Position numbers and translations under genes: made by a program | The notes under the pieces: model-generated | Seen by the model: the letters and a program-made list of their open reading frames with translations, nothing else | Database searches by the model: none | What the model was told of the DNA's origin: nothing | NCBI RefSeq assembly: GCF_019704555.1 | Contig: NZ_AP024745.1 | Coordinates: 11,583,501-11,647,500, forward strand | Direction: 5' to 3' | Length of the DNA: 64,000 bases | From: Actinoplanes sp. L3-i22 | GTDB taxonomy: Bacteria; Actinomycetota; Actinomycetes; Mycobacteriales; Micromonosporaceae | Part shown: positions 55,856 to 64,000 of the stretch, one piece after another | Numbering within the stretch: position 1 is the first letter of the stretch | Layout: every line of letters starts with the position of its first letter

Positions 55856-56359
55856 ATGGATTTCGACGTTCTGGTTGAGATCCCCAAGGGGCAGCGCAAC
55901 AAGTACGAGGTGGACCACAAGACCGGGCGCATCCGGCTGGACCGGACGCTCTTCACGGCCACCCAGTATCCGGCCGACTACGGCTTCATCGAGGGCACCC
56001 TGGGCCAGGACGGCGACCCGCTCGACGCGCTGGTGCTGATCCAGGAGCCGACCTTCCCCGGCTGTCTGGTCCGCTCCCGCGCGATCGGGATGTTCCGGAT
56101 GAGTGACGAGAAGGGCCGCGACGACAAGGTCCTCTGCGTGCCGTTCGAGGATCCCCGCCAGGAGCACCTGCGCGACATTCACCACCTGGGCGAGTTCGAC
56201 CGGATGGAGATCCAGCACTTCTTCACGGTCTACAAGGACCTGGAGCCGGGCAAGTCCGTCGAGGGCGCGACCTGGGTCGGCCGGGTCGAGGCCGAGGCGG
56301 AGATCACCGCCTCGTTCAAGCGTGCCGCGGACGCCGAGGCGCACGAAGAAGCGCACTGA
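55856..56359 (+). CDS. ppa: Inorganic pyrophosphatase
   Basis: The product has 167 residues. It hydrolyses pyrophosphate, pulling biosynthetic reactions forward. The family I signature is DGDPLDALV near residue 53. Metal-binding acids lie in [11 protein letters not shown], and the N-terminal [14 protein letters not shown] is typical. It is divergent from dacB and convergent with eccD, with a strong terminator between. Confidence 0.97.
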   Translation: MDFDVLVEIPKGQRNKYEVDHKTGRIRLDRTLFTATQYPADYGFIEGTLGQDGDPLDALVLIQEPTFPGCLVRSRAIGMFRMSDEKGRDDKVLCVPFEDPRQEHLRDIHHLGEFDRMEIQHFFTVYKDLEPGKSVEGATWVGRVEAEAEITASFKRAADAEAHEEAH

Positions 56360-56385
56360 TCGCTCGCATCCCCTGATACCGCTGA

Positions 56386-56425
56386 CGACCGCACCTGCGG
56401 GGCCCGGGCCTCGCAGGTGCGGTCG
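56386..56425. terminator. Bidirectional terminator between ppa and eccD
   Basis: Perfect 14-base arms CGACCGCACCTGCG and CGCAGGTGCGGTCG enclose a 12-base loop. They lie between the convergent stops of ppa (56359) and eccD (56431). Confidence 0.85.
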
Positions 56426-56430
56426 TATGG

Positions 56431-57813
56431 CTACCCGAAAGCTATGCCGCTGACCGCGCTGTAGAGGCCGGCCACCGCGCAGGCGACCGGGATCACCGCG
56501 ACCGTGGCCAGCACGTCCAGCAGCTCCGCGCCCCGGCTCAGGTACCCCGAGGGCGGCCGGTCCGACCAGGTCACCCCGACCGCCACCACGATCAGGGCGA
56601 GCACCACGCACCCCACGGTCACCACCGGCAGCGCCACCTCGGGCGCCCCGCCGACCAGGTCCGCGCCGAGCGCCGCGGCGGCGGCCAGCCCGCCGGCAAT
56701 CAGCGCCAGCCGATGCCGCCGCGCGCGGAACAGCCGGGAGCGCAGCAGCAGCGCGACCGCGGCCGCCGCGAGCAGGATCCGCGCGGTCCGGGTGCCGGTG
56801 ACAGCGAGGACGGCCGCCGCCCCGGCGACCAGCACCGCGTGGCCGAGCAGCAGACCCGCCAGGAACTCGTCGGCACGGCGGGCCGCGGCGAAGACCACCT
56901 CCCGGTCCGGGCGCCGGCGCATCGCCTCCAGCGCCACGCCGGCCGGCTCGTCCGCCGGGTCCGCCGGCAGCACGTCCGGTGGCGCCGGGGTGCGGCCCAG
57001 GCGCAGGGCCAGCGCCGGGAGCAGCGCGACCCCGCAGACCAGCAGCGCGAGCAGGGCCGCGGCGCCGGCCGCCGGATCCGTCGCCAGGGCGATGAGCGCG
57101 CCCAGGGCGCCGAGCACGCCCACGGTCGAGCCGGCCGTGAAGACCCGCGGGCCGGCCGCCACCCCGGCCCCGCCGAGCGCCGCCGTCAGCAGCACCGCGA
57201 CCGAGCCGGCGAGCACCTCGGGAGCGCCGAGCCGGTCCTGGCCGGGCAGGGTGACCAGGGCGGCCGCGCCCAGGAACGCGTACGGCATGGCGAACCCGCC
57301 GAGCACCACGCCGGCGATCGCCACCCGGTAGGCCCGGGCGGCGGCCGTCGCGGCCACGACGAGTAGGGCGGCCAGGCCCAGGCCGGTCCAGCCGGTCGGG
57401 TCCCCGCGCAGCGCGACCAGGCCCAGGGTGAGGACGACACCGGCACCGAGCAGGGCGGCCGCCCGGGTGGACGCCGGGCTCCAGACGCCGCCGCGCCGGC
57501 GGGCGCCCTCGGCGACCGCTTCGACGACGTCGTCGTACTCCAGCTCCGGCCAGTCCTCGTGGGCCGGGCTCAGGTGCAGCACCTCGCCGTCGCGCACCCC
57601 CTGTGGATGCAGCCCGCTGCCGACCTCGAGCTGGACGCCGTCGGCCCGCCGCAGCACCCAGCCGCCGTGCCGCTCGCCGGTGTCGGCGAGGTCCTCGCCG
57701 GCGTGCCGGAGCACCTCCGGGAGCAGCTCGGCCAGGGGCACGTGCTCGGGGAGCGCCACGTCCACCCGGCGCTGCGGGGCACTGATCGTCACGCGAGCCA
57801 GACCGGTATCCAC
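56431..57813 (-). CDS. eccD: Type VII secretion integral membrane protein EccD
   Basis: The product has about 460 residues. The N-terminal ubiquitin-like domain (about 5-80, TISAPQRRVDVALPEHVPLAEL) is followed by about eleven transmembrane helices, the EccD layout. EccD forms the central channel scaffold of ESX secretion. The GTG at 57813 is preceded by GAGAGGGG and begins right before the ubiquitin-like fold. An ATG at 57882 would add 23 residues but lies over a promoter-like TAGATAAAGT, so I prefer the GTG. It is divergent from eccC. Confidence 0.85.
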   Translation of the reverse strand: MDTGLARVTISAPQRRVDVALPEHVPLAELLPEVLRHAGEDLADTGERHGGWVLRRADGVQLEVGSGLHPQGVRDGEVLHLSPAHEDWPELEYDDVVEAVAEGARRRGGVWSPASTRAAALLGAGVVLTLGLVALRGDPTGWTGLGLAALLVVAATAAARAYRVAIAGVVLGGFAMPYAFLGAAALVTLPGQDRLGAPEVLAGSVAVLLTAALGGAGVAAGPRVFTAGSTVGVLGALGALIALATDPAAGAAALLALLVCGVALLPALALRLGRTPAPPDVLPADPADEPAGVALEAMRRRPDREVVFAAARRADEFLAGLLLGHAVLVAGAAAVLAVTGTRTARILLAAAAVALLLRSRLFRARRHRLALIAGGLAAAAALGADLVGGAPEVALPVVTVGCVVLALIVVAVGVTWSDRPPSGYLSRGAELLDVLATVAVIPVACAVAGLYSAVSGIAFG

Positions 57814-57827
57814 CAGGCCCCTCTCGG

Positions 57828-57836
57828 TTATCCACA
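57828..57836 (+). promoter_or_regulatory. DnaA-box-like site in the eccD leader
   Basis: A perfect TTATCCACA lies 15 bp upstream of the preferred eccD start, in the eccD-eccC divergent region. Confidence 0.3.
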
Positions 57837-57943
57837 GGGGAGGAAGTTGATGCTGCGGGATCGACCGAACTTTATCTAGCATGGGCGCGTCGTGATGCCC
57901 CGTGATCGGCGAGGCACGGTGAGCGACGGAGAGGCGGCGTGGG

Positions 57944-60900
57944 ATGGGCACCGTGGCGGTCAAGCGGGCCGAGCGCCGGCCGGCGCCCGAGATCCCGTTC
58001 GGCGACCTGCCGGTCGAGCCGCCACCCGAGGTGCCGCCGCCGCTGGCCGGTCGGTGGCAGCAGGCGCTGATGGTGCTGCCGATGCTGGGCGGCACGGTGG
58101 CCATGGCGATGATGATGGGCCAGGGGCGGGGCGGGGCTTACTCGTACGTCATCGGTGGTCTTTTCGGGGTTTCCTCGCTCGCGATGCTGGCGACCTCGTT
58201 CGGCTCGGCCACCGGCCCGCGCCGCGCCGAGATGGCCGCCGCCCGGCGCGACTACCTGCGCCACCTGGCCGTCCTGCGGCGCCGGGTCCGGGAGACCGTG
58301 CGCCGGCAGCGCGCCGGCCTGCTCTACCGGCATCCCGACCCGTCCCGGCTGTGGTCCACGGTGTCGAGCCACCGGCTCTGGGAGCGCCGGCCCGACGATC
58401 CGGACTTCGGCGTGGTGCGGGTCGGGCTCGGGCCGCAGTCGCTGGCCACTCCGCTGCAGGCGCCGGTCGCCCGGCCGCTGCACCAGTTGGAGCCGATGAC
58501 CGCGGGCGCGCTGCGACGTTTCCTGGACGCCTGGTCGGTGGTGCCGGACCTGCCGGTGGCGATGTCGCTGCGCGGGTTCGCCCGGGTCCACCTGCGGGGC
58601 GGCGAGCCGGCCCGGGCCCTGGTTCGCGCCGCGGTCATCCAGCTCGCGGTCTTCCACGCGCCGGACGATCTGCTGGTCGCGGTCTGCGCCGGGCCGCGGC
58701 GGCGGGCCGAGTGGGAGTGGGTGAAGTGGCTGCCGCACGGCCTGCACCCGGAGCGCGGTGACGCGCTCGGCCCGCTCCGGCTGGTGGCCGGCTCCGGCGA
58801 CGAGCTGGACCGGCTGCTCGGCGACGTGCTCGCCGGCCGGTCCCGGTTCCAACCCGGCGCGTCCGGCGGGGCCGGGCCACACGTGGTGATCGTGCGGGAC
58901 GGCGCCGACCCGCTGCCCGGCGACGACGGGCTGGACGGCGTGACCGTGCTGGACCTGGACACGCCACCGCCCCGGCTGCTGGACCGGGCCACCCTGGCGC
59001 TGGAGGTGGACCGGTCCGGCGCCCTGCGCACCCTCACGATGGAGGTCGAGACCGAGGCCGGCCGGGCCGACGCGCTGCCGGTGACCGCGGCCGAGGCGAT
59101 CGCCCGGCGGCTGGCCCCGCTGCGGCTGGCCGGGCCGGCCGATCCGGACGGGGCGCCCGCGCCGGCCGAGGCCGGGTTCACCGACCTGCTCGGTCTCGGC
59201 GACCCGGAGAGCTTCCGGCCGGCTCGGGGCTGGCGGCCGCGCTCGGCCCGGGAGCGGCTGCGGGTGCCGATCGGGGTGACGCTCGAGGGCCTGCCGGTCG
59301 AGCTGGACCTGAAGGAGTCCGCGCAGGGCGGGATGGGCCCGCACGGCCTGCTCATCGGCGCCACCGGGTCGGGCAAGTCGGAGCTGCTGCGCACCCTGGT
59401 GCTCGCGCTGGCCGGCACGCACTCGTCGGAGTCGCTGAACTTCGTGCTGATCGACTTCAAGGGCGGGGCGACGTTCGCCTCGCTGGACCGGCTGCCGCAC
59501 ACCGCCGCGCTGATCACCAACCTGAACGACGAGCTGCCGCTGGTCGACCGGATGGCCGAGGCGATCGACGGCGAGCTGATCCGCCGGCAGGAGCTGCTGC
59601 GCCGGGCGGGCAACTTCGCCGGCCTGCCGGACTACGAGCGCGCCCGGGCGGCCGGTGCGACGCTGCCCCCGCTGCCGTCGCTGTTCCTGATCGTCGACGA
59701 GTTCGCCGAGCTGCTGATGCACAAGCCGGACTTCATCGAGATGTTCCTGCAGATCGGGCGGGTGGGGCGATCGCTCGGCGTGCATCTGCTGCTGGCCAGT
59801 CAGCGGCTGGAGGAGGGCCGGCTGCGGGGGCTGGACACGCATCTGTCGTACCGGATCGGGTTGAAGACCTTCAACGTCGTCGAGTCGCGGGCGGTGCTCG
59901 GTGTGCCGGACGCGGCCGACCTGCCCAGCGCGCCCGGGCACGCCTACCTGAAGTTCGGCAGCGGGCCGCTGACCCGGTTCCGGGGGTCGTTCGTGTCCGG
60001 GCCACTGCGCCGCGCCGGGGGCCGCGGTGGCGGGGCGGCCGGGGCGCGGGAGGCGCGGGTGATGGCGTACACGACCCGGGCGGTCGCGACGCCCGTGACA
60101 CCCCTGCCGCTGCCCTCGGCCGAGCCGGCGCGGGACGGGCCGACCCTGCTCAGCGTGCTGGTCGACCGGATGGCCGGGCAGGGGCCGCCGGCCCACCAGG
60201 TGTGGCTGCCGCCGCTGGACCGGTCCGCCGCGCTGGACGACCTGCTCGGCCCGCTGGTGGTCGACGCGGATCGCGGGCTGGCCTGCGCCAACCCGGCGCT
60301 GCACGCCGCCCTGCAGGTCCCGGTCGCCCTGGTCGACAAGCCGCGCGAGCAGCTGCGCGACGTGCTGTGGCTGCAGCTCGGCGGGGCGGCCGGGCACGTG
60401 GCGGTGGTCGGCGGGACGCTCAGCGGCAAGTCGACCGCGCTGCGCTCGCTGATCTGCGGGCTGGCGCTGACCCACACCCCGACCGAGGCCCAGGTGTACT
60501 GCCTGGACTTCGGGGGCGGGTCGCTCGGCGGGCTGCGCGGGCTGCCGCACGTCGGCGGGGTGTTCGGACGGCTGGAGGCGGAGGGCGTGCGCCGGACGGT
60601 CGGCGAGATGGTCACCCTGCTGGCCGAGCGGGAGCGGTCGTTCGCCGAGCTCGGCGTCGGGTCGATGGCCGAGTTCCGGCGCTCCCGGGCCGGCGCCGAC
60701 GTGTTCCTGGTGGTGGACGGCTGGGCCACCGTGCGGACCGACTTCGAGGAGCTGGAGCCGGTGCTGACCGACCTGGCCACCCGCGGCCTGTCGTACGGGA
60801 TCCACCTGGTGGCCGGCGCCTCCCGGTGGATGGACTTCCGGCCGGCCCTGCGGGACCAGTTCGGCTCCCGGGTCGAGCTGCGACTCGGCGACACGTCGGA

Positions 60901-61864
60901 CTCGCACGTCGGGCGGCGGGCCGCGGCGGCGGTGCCGGATCAGCCCGGGCGGGGCGTGACCGAGCACCCGGCGGTCAAGGGACAGGGGCTGCACCTGCTC
61001 ACCGTCCGGCCCGAGGTGGGCTCGATCGGCGACACCGCGGCGCTGGTCAAGGCGGTGGCCGCGGCCTGGTCCGGGACGGTGGCGCCGCGGGTGCGGTTGT
61101 TGCCGCCGATGGTGGCGTACTCGGAGATCGCCGGCGCCGGTGCGGGCCTGCGGCTGCCGATCGGCCTGGCCGAGGCCGACCTGAAGCCGGTGACCATCGA
61201 TTTCGCGACCGACCCGCACTTCCTGCTCCTCGGGGACGCCGAGTGCGGCAAGTCGTCGTTCCTGCGCGCCCTGGCCAGGTCGGTGACCAGCCGATTTGAG
61301 CCGGAGCAGGCCCGGCTCATCCTGGTCGACTACCGCCGCAGCCTGATGGACGTCCCGGAGACCGAACACCGGATCGGGTACGGGATGCAGACTCAGCCCA
61401 CCCTCGACCTGATGCACTCGGTGGCGGGCTACATGGCGAAGCGCCTGCCCGGCCCCGAGGTCACCGCCAAGCAGCTCCGGGACCGCTCGTGGTGGACCGG
61501 GCCGGAGCTGTTCGTCCTGGTCGACGACTACGACCTGGTGGTCGCCGGGCCGGTCAACCCGCTCACCCCGCTGCTCGAGTATCTGCCGCAGGCCCGGGAC
61601 ATCGGGCTGCACCTGGTGATCACCCGACGGGCCGGCGGGGCCGGGCGCGCGCTCTACGAGCCGGTGATCCAGCGGCTGCGTGAGCTCTCCGCGCCCGGGC
61701 TGGTGATGTCCGGGGCACCTGAGGAGGGCGCTCTGATCGGCACCGTCCGGCCGGAACGGATGCCGCCGGGGCGTGGTCGGCTGATCACCCGTCGTGAGGG
61801 AATTCGGCTGATTCAGCTGGCTCATCCGGAATACCAGCCGGGGACAGACTCCCAGTGCGATTAG
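57944..61864 (+). CDS. eccC: Type VII secretion ATPase EccC (EccCa and EccCb fused)
   Basis: The product has 1306 residues. Two N-terminal transmembrane helices (about 40-80) anchor it. A DUF-type membrane-proximal domain follows, then three FtsK/SpoIIIE ATPase domains. Their Walker A motifs are GATGSGKSE (near 474), GGTLSGKST (near 825) and GDAECGKSS (near 1100), so all three P-loops are intact. Walker B of the first is FLIVDEFAEL. EccC drives ESX substrate export and recognises WXG100 C-terminal signals. The single-gene fused form is usual outside mycobacterial ESX-1. SD GGAGAGGCGG lies upstream of the ATG. Confidence 0.95.
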   Translation: MGTVAVKRAERRPAPEIPFGDLPVEPPPEVPPPLAGRWQQALMVLPMLGGTVAMAMMMGQGRGGAYSYVIGGLFGVSSLAMLATSFGSATGPRRAEMAAARRDYLRHLAVLRRRVRETVRRQRAGLLYRHPDPSRLWSTVSSHRLWERRPDDPDFGVVRVGLGPQSLATPLQAPVARPLHQLEPMTAGALRRFLDAWSVVPDLPVAMSLRGFARVHLRGGEPARALVRAAVIQLAVFHAPDDLLVAVCAGPRRRAEWEWVKWLPHGLHPERGDALGPLRLVAGSGDELDRLLGDVLAGRSRFQPGASGGAGPHVVIVRDGADPLPGDDGLDGVTVLDLDTPPPRLLDRATLALEVDRSGALRTLTMEVETEAGRADALPVTAAEAIARRLAPLRLAGPADPDGAPAPAEAGFTDLLGLGDPESFRPARGWRPRSARERLRVPIGVTLEGLPVELDLKESAQGGMGPHGLLIGATGSGKSELLRTLVLALAGTHSSESLNFVLIDFKGGATFASLDRLPHTAALITNLNDELPLVDRMAEAIDGELIRRQELLRRAGNFAGLPDYERARAAGATLPPLPSLFLIVDEFAELLMHKPDFIEMFLQIGRVGRSLGVHLLLASQRLEEGRLRGLDTHLSYRIGLKTFNVVESRAVLGVPDAADLPSAPGHAYLKFGSGPLTRFRGSFVSGPLRRAGGRGGGAAGAREARVMAYTTRAVATPVTPLPLPSAEPARDGPTLLSVLVDRMAGQGPPAHQVWLPPLDRSAALDDLLGPLVVDADRGLACANPALHAALQVPVALVDKPREQLRDVLWLQLGGAAGHVAVVGGTLSGKSTALRSLICGLALTHTPTEAQVYCLDFGGGSLGGLRGLPHVGGVFGRLEAEGVRRTVGEMVTLLAERERSFAELGVGSMAEFRRSRAGADVFLVVDGWATVRTDFEELEPVLTDLATRGLSYGIHLVAGASRWMDFRPALRDQFGSRVELRLGDTSDSHVGRRAAAAVPDQPGRGVTEHPAVKGQGLHLLTVRPEVGSIGDTAALVKAVAAAWSGTVAPRVRLLPPMVAYSEIAGAGAGLRLPIGLAEADLKPVTIDFATDPHFLLLGDAECGKSSFLRALARSVTSRFEPEQARLILVDYRRSLMDVPETEHRIGYGMQTQPTLDLMHSVAGYMAKRLPGPEVTAKQLRDRSWWTGPELFVLVDDYDLVVAGPVNPLTPLLEYLPQARDIGLHLVITRRAGGAGRALYEPVIQRLRELSAPGLVMSGAPEEGALIGTVRPERMPPGRGRLITRREGIRLIQLAHPEYQPGTDSQCD

Positions 61865-61882
61865 GGACCCCGGACCGCAGCG

Positions 61883-63475
61883 ATGCGCAACGTTTTCGGA
61901 GTAATCTCCCCCCATCGACTGACCATCGTGAGAATGGCGACGCCGACCCGTGACCAGATTGAGCGCAACGTTCCGGCCGCAACGGCCGCGGTGTCGTGCG
62001 CCCTTCGGCGGTGCCCGTTGCTGAGCGGACGCCGTTTCGGGGCGGCGGCCCTGGCCGGATTCATCGCGTTGGCGCCGGCGACCGCACCCGCTTTCGCGGC
62101 CGAGCCCGTGCGCGCTTTAACTGAGCCGGTTCTCGGCTCGCCTGCGCTGGCCGCACCCGTCCTCGCCGTGCCGGTTCGCGGCGCGCCTGCCCTGGCCGCG
62201 CCCGTCGTCGCTGAGCCGGTTCGCGGCGCGCCTGCGCTGGCCGCACCCGTCCTCGCTGAGCCCGGTGTCGCCGACGAGATGGTTGAGGACAGCACGCTGG
62301 GCCGGCCGCTCGCCGATCCCGGCGCCGCGATCGACACCGTCCGGGCCGACGAGTGGCAGCTGCAGACCCTCGACCTGGCCGACGCGTGGACCTATGCGGA
62401 CGGCACCGGCGTCACCGTCGCGGTGATCGACTCCGGGGTCGACGCGCACCACCCCGACCTGGAGGGTCAGGTCCTGCCCGGGCTGGACCTGGTCAACACC
62501 AAGGGCGACGGCGACACCGACCCGGTCGGCCACGGCACCACGGTCTCCGCGATCATCGCCGGCCGCAACGACGACAGCACCGGCGTGGTCGGCATCGCCC
62601 CGAAAGCCAAGATCCTCCCGGTCCGGGTGCTGAACGAGGAGAACCGGTACGACGACGCGCTCATCGTGGCCAAGGGCCTGCGCTGGGCCGTCGACCACGG
62701 CGCCCGGGTGGTGAACCTGTCGCTCGGCGGCAGTGCGAACAGTCCCGCGCTGGCCGCCGCCCTGGACTACGCGTTCGCCAAGGACGTGGTCGTCGTCGCC
62801 TGCACCGGCAACGTGAACGCGTCCTCGTCGACCGCGCGCGGCGTGTGGTACCCGGCGCGCGAGCCCGGGGTGATCGCGGTCGCCGGCATGGAACGCAACG
62901 GCACCGACCTCTGGGACGGTTCGATCACCGGCAAGGAGACCGTGGTCACCGCGCCCGCGACCGAGCTGGTCGGGGCGAAGCCGGGTGGATACTGGCGGGT
63001 GCAGGGCACCAGCTTCGCCGCGCCGATGGTGACCGGCACCGCGGCGCTGATCCGCTCCCGCTGGCCGGACATGTCGGCCAGCGACGTGATCAACCGGATC
63101 ATCCGGACCGCGAAGGACCGGGGCTTGCCGGGCCGCGACGACGTCTTCGGCTTCGGCCTGATCGACCCGACCGGGGCACTCACCGCCACCGTGCCGGAAG
63201 CCGCGACCAACCCGCTGGACAACACGCCGCCGGCCGGGGTGGCCCGGTTCGGCAGTGCTCCGGCTTCGGGCGAGGCGCAGTCCGCGCCGAGCAGCGAGGC
63301 CGGTCGCCAGACGGAGGCGGCGGCCCCGGGCACGAACGCTGGGGGCTGGGCAGCTCCGGCGACCGCTGAGCCCGGCGGGTCGCATCGGGGGCGCTTTGTC
63401 GCGATCGCTCTGTTCGTGATCTCCGCGCTGGCGGCTCTCGTGACCATCCGCCGCTTCGCCAGCACCGCCGGCTGA
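61883..63475 (+). CDS. mycP: Type VII secretion mycosin, subtilisin-like serine protease
   Basis: The product has 530 residues: a signal peptide (about 45-72), an extended Ala/Pro/Val-rich propeptide-like region with internal repeats, and the S8 catalytic domain. The domain has Asp (VIDSGVD, near 181), His (GHGTTVS, near 216) and Ser (GTSFAAPMV, near 375). A Ser/Ala-rich linker and C-terminal transmembrane helix (about 500-520) end it, the mycosin layout. MycP is required for ESX stability and processes some substrates. It starts 18 bp after eccC. The real start may be the ATG at residue 18. Confidence 0.93.
   Translation: MRNVFGVISPHRLTIVRMATPTRDQIERNVPAATAAVSCALRRCPLLSGRRFGAAALAGFIALAPATAPAFAAEPVRALTEPVLGSPALAAPVLAVPVRGAPALAAPVVAEPVRGAPALAAPVLAEPGVADEMVEDSTLGRPLADPGAAIDTVRADEWQLQTLDLADAWTYADGTGVTVAVIDSGVDAHHPDLEGQVLPGLDLVNTKGDGDTDPVGHGTTVSAIIAGRNDDSTGVVGIAPKAKILPVRVLNEENRYDDALIVAKGLRWAVDHGARVVNLSLGGSANSPALAAALDYAFAKDVVVVACTGNVNASSSTARGVWYPAREPGVIAVAGMERNGTDLWDGSITGKETVVTAPATELVGAKPGGYWRVQGTSFAAPMVTGTAALIRSRWPDMSASDVINRIIRTAKDRGLPGRDDVFGFGLIDPTGALTATVPEAATNPLDNTPPAGVARFGSAPASGEAQSAPSSEAGRQTEAAAPGTNAGGWAAPATAEPGGSHRGRFVAIALFVISALAALVTIRRFASTAG
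62117..62262 (+). repeat. Internal tandem repeat in the mycP propeptide region
   Basis: A unit encoding roughly PVRGAPALAAPVLAEP occurs about three times in near-identical form, with the DNA conserved along with the protein. It suggests recent duplication. Confidence 0.75.
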
Positions 63476-63607
63476 CCCACCCACCACCAGCCGTTCCCCA
63501 CCTCCAGTCGCGCGCTGGCGGAGGGTTGGCCACGCGTTGGGCCGCCGGAGCCCGCCAACGGAGGTTGGCCACAGGACCAGGCTGCCTCAAAGGTCAGGGG
63601 GCGCCGA

Positions 63608-63742
63608 GGTCAGGCGGGCTCGGGGGTCAGGCGGGCCTGGGGGTCAGGCGGGCTCGGAGGCCAGGCGGGCCTGGGGGTCAGGCGGGCTCGGAGGCCAGGC
63701 GGGCCTGGGGTCAGGCGGGCCTGGGGGTCAGGCGCACTCGCC
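63608..63742. repeat. Array of eight 17-bp repeats overlapping the marP stop codon
   Basis: The unit GGTCAGGCGGGCCTGGG is repeated from 63608 to 63742. Units with CCTGGG and CTCGG(G/A) ends alternate over most of the array, giving a partial 34-bp higher-order period. The last unit covers the stop codon and final codons of the convergent MarP-like gene. Confidence 0.85.
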
Positions 63743-64000
63743 GGTCTTGACGGCTCGGGTGCTTTCGCGGCCCAGCTTCGCGATCGGCGCCGCCTCCGCG
63801 GCCGTCAGAGCGAAGCCCACGTTCTTGTCATCAGCGGCCGCCGCGAAGATCACGCCCAGGACGTCGCCGTTGGGAGCGATCAGCGGCCCACCCGAGTTGC
63901 CGCTCCGGACCAGGGACTTGATCGTGTAGATCTCCCGGGTCACGTCACCCGACTCGTAGATGTCCGGCCCGGTGATGTCGCCCACGTCCCGGACCCGGGC
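63728..64000 (-). CDS. MarP-like membrane serine protease, C-terminal part
   Basis: Only the last 90 residues are in the window. They contain the catalytic-serine motif RSGNSGGPL, then the trypsin-like GDVLGVIFAAAADDKNVGFAL and the C-terminal KTGEC with its conserved cysteine. This matches MarP/CvpA-type periplasmic proteases, which protect mycobacteria against acid. The N-terminal membrane helices lie beyond the edge. The array of 17-bp repeats has grown at its stop codon. Confidence 0.8.
   Translation of the reverse strand, partial: ARVRDVGDITGPDIYESGDVTREIYTIKSLVRSGNSGGPLIAPNGDVLGVIFAAAADDKNVGFALTAAEAAPIAKLGRESTRAVKTGECA

Noticed and set aside
57872..61915. 1347-codon open frame antisense to eccC
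   Set aside because: It is a composition-driven shadow. The encoded sequence is Arg/Gln/Pro/His-rich without domains, while the opposite strand encodes a clear EccC with three P-loops.

Overview
The window is a high-GC actinobacterial chromosome segment. Gene order and protein sequences suggest a filamentous member of the Micromonosporaceae, Actinoplanes-like; this genus-level guess is inference. Supporting signs are lsr2 next to clpC and lysS, lpqE-radA-disA-mutY, ftsH-folE-folP-folB-folK, ESX-type secretion genes and many GTG starts. I see no rRNA, tRNA, CRISPR array, integrase, transposase or relaxase.

Layout. 0-10 kb: a SAM methyltransferase (cut by the window edge), a UbiA prenyltransferase, an LpqE-like lipoprotein, radA, disA, a 2H phosphoesterase, a secreted protein, mutY, an ECF sigma factor with a membrane partner, a DUF4291 protein and a membrane protein. 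10.3-21.7 kb: a long minus-strand run reading DUF2520, panC, panD, a septum-formation-family lipoprotein, nadB, nadC, coaX, lysS, lsr2, clpC, that is pantothenate/CoA and NAD synthesis followed by translation, nucleoid and proteolysis genes. 21.7-22.6 kb is a repeat-rich non-coding stretch. 22.6-24.9 kb pairs a MidA/NDUFAF7-type methyltransferase with nuoD. 26.6-30.1 kb is an osmoprotectant ABC transporter whose binding protein is circularly permuted. 30.1-34.7 kb holds membrane proteins and DUF3180-folK-folB-folP.

34.9-47.6 kb is the accessory region. It separates folP from folE, which are neighbours in many actinobacteria. It first holds a type IV secretion-like operon: a VirB2-like peptide, a VirB3/PrgI-like protein, a VirB4 ATPase, a VirB6/TrbL-like protein, a VirB8-like protein and a lysozyme-like plus M23 peptidoglycan hydrolase. 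Part of it has lower GC. No VirD4, relaxase or integrase is present. It is followed by a three-gene module: a three-lobed FtsK/EccC-like ATPase with one intact P-loop, a membrane protein, and an 86-residue helical-hairpin protein resembling WXG100 proteins. Folate genes resume with folE, followed by ftsH, hpt, tilS, a DUF2342 metalloprotease, dacB and ppa. 56.4-63.5 kb is the core of an ESX/type VII secretion locus (eccD divergent from eccC-mycP). The window ends in the 3' part of a MarP-like serine protease.

Main leads: the circularly permuted binding protein; the T4SS-like cluster and adjacent FtsK/hairpin module lodged between folP and folE; the methyltransferase-NuoD pair that keeps the methyl-acceptor arginine; and an intergenic repeat carrying paired DnaA-box-like sites.
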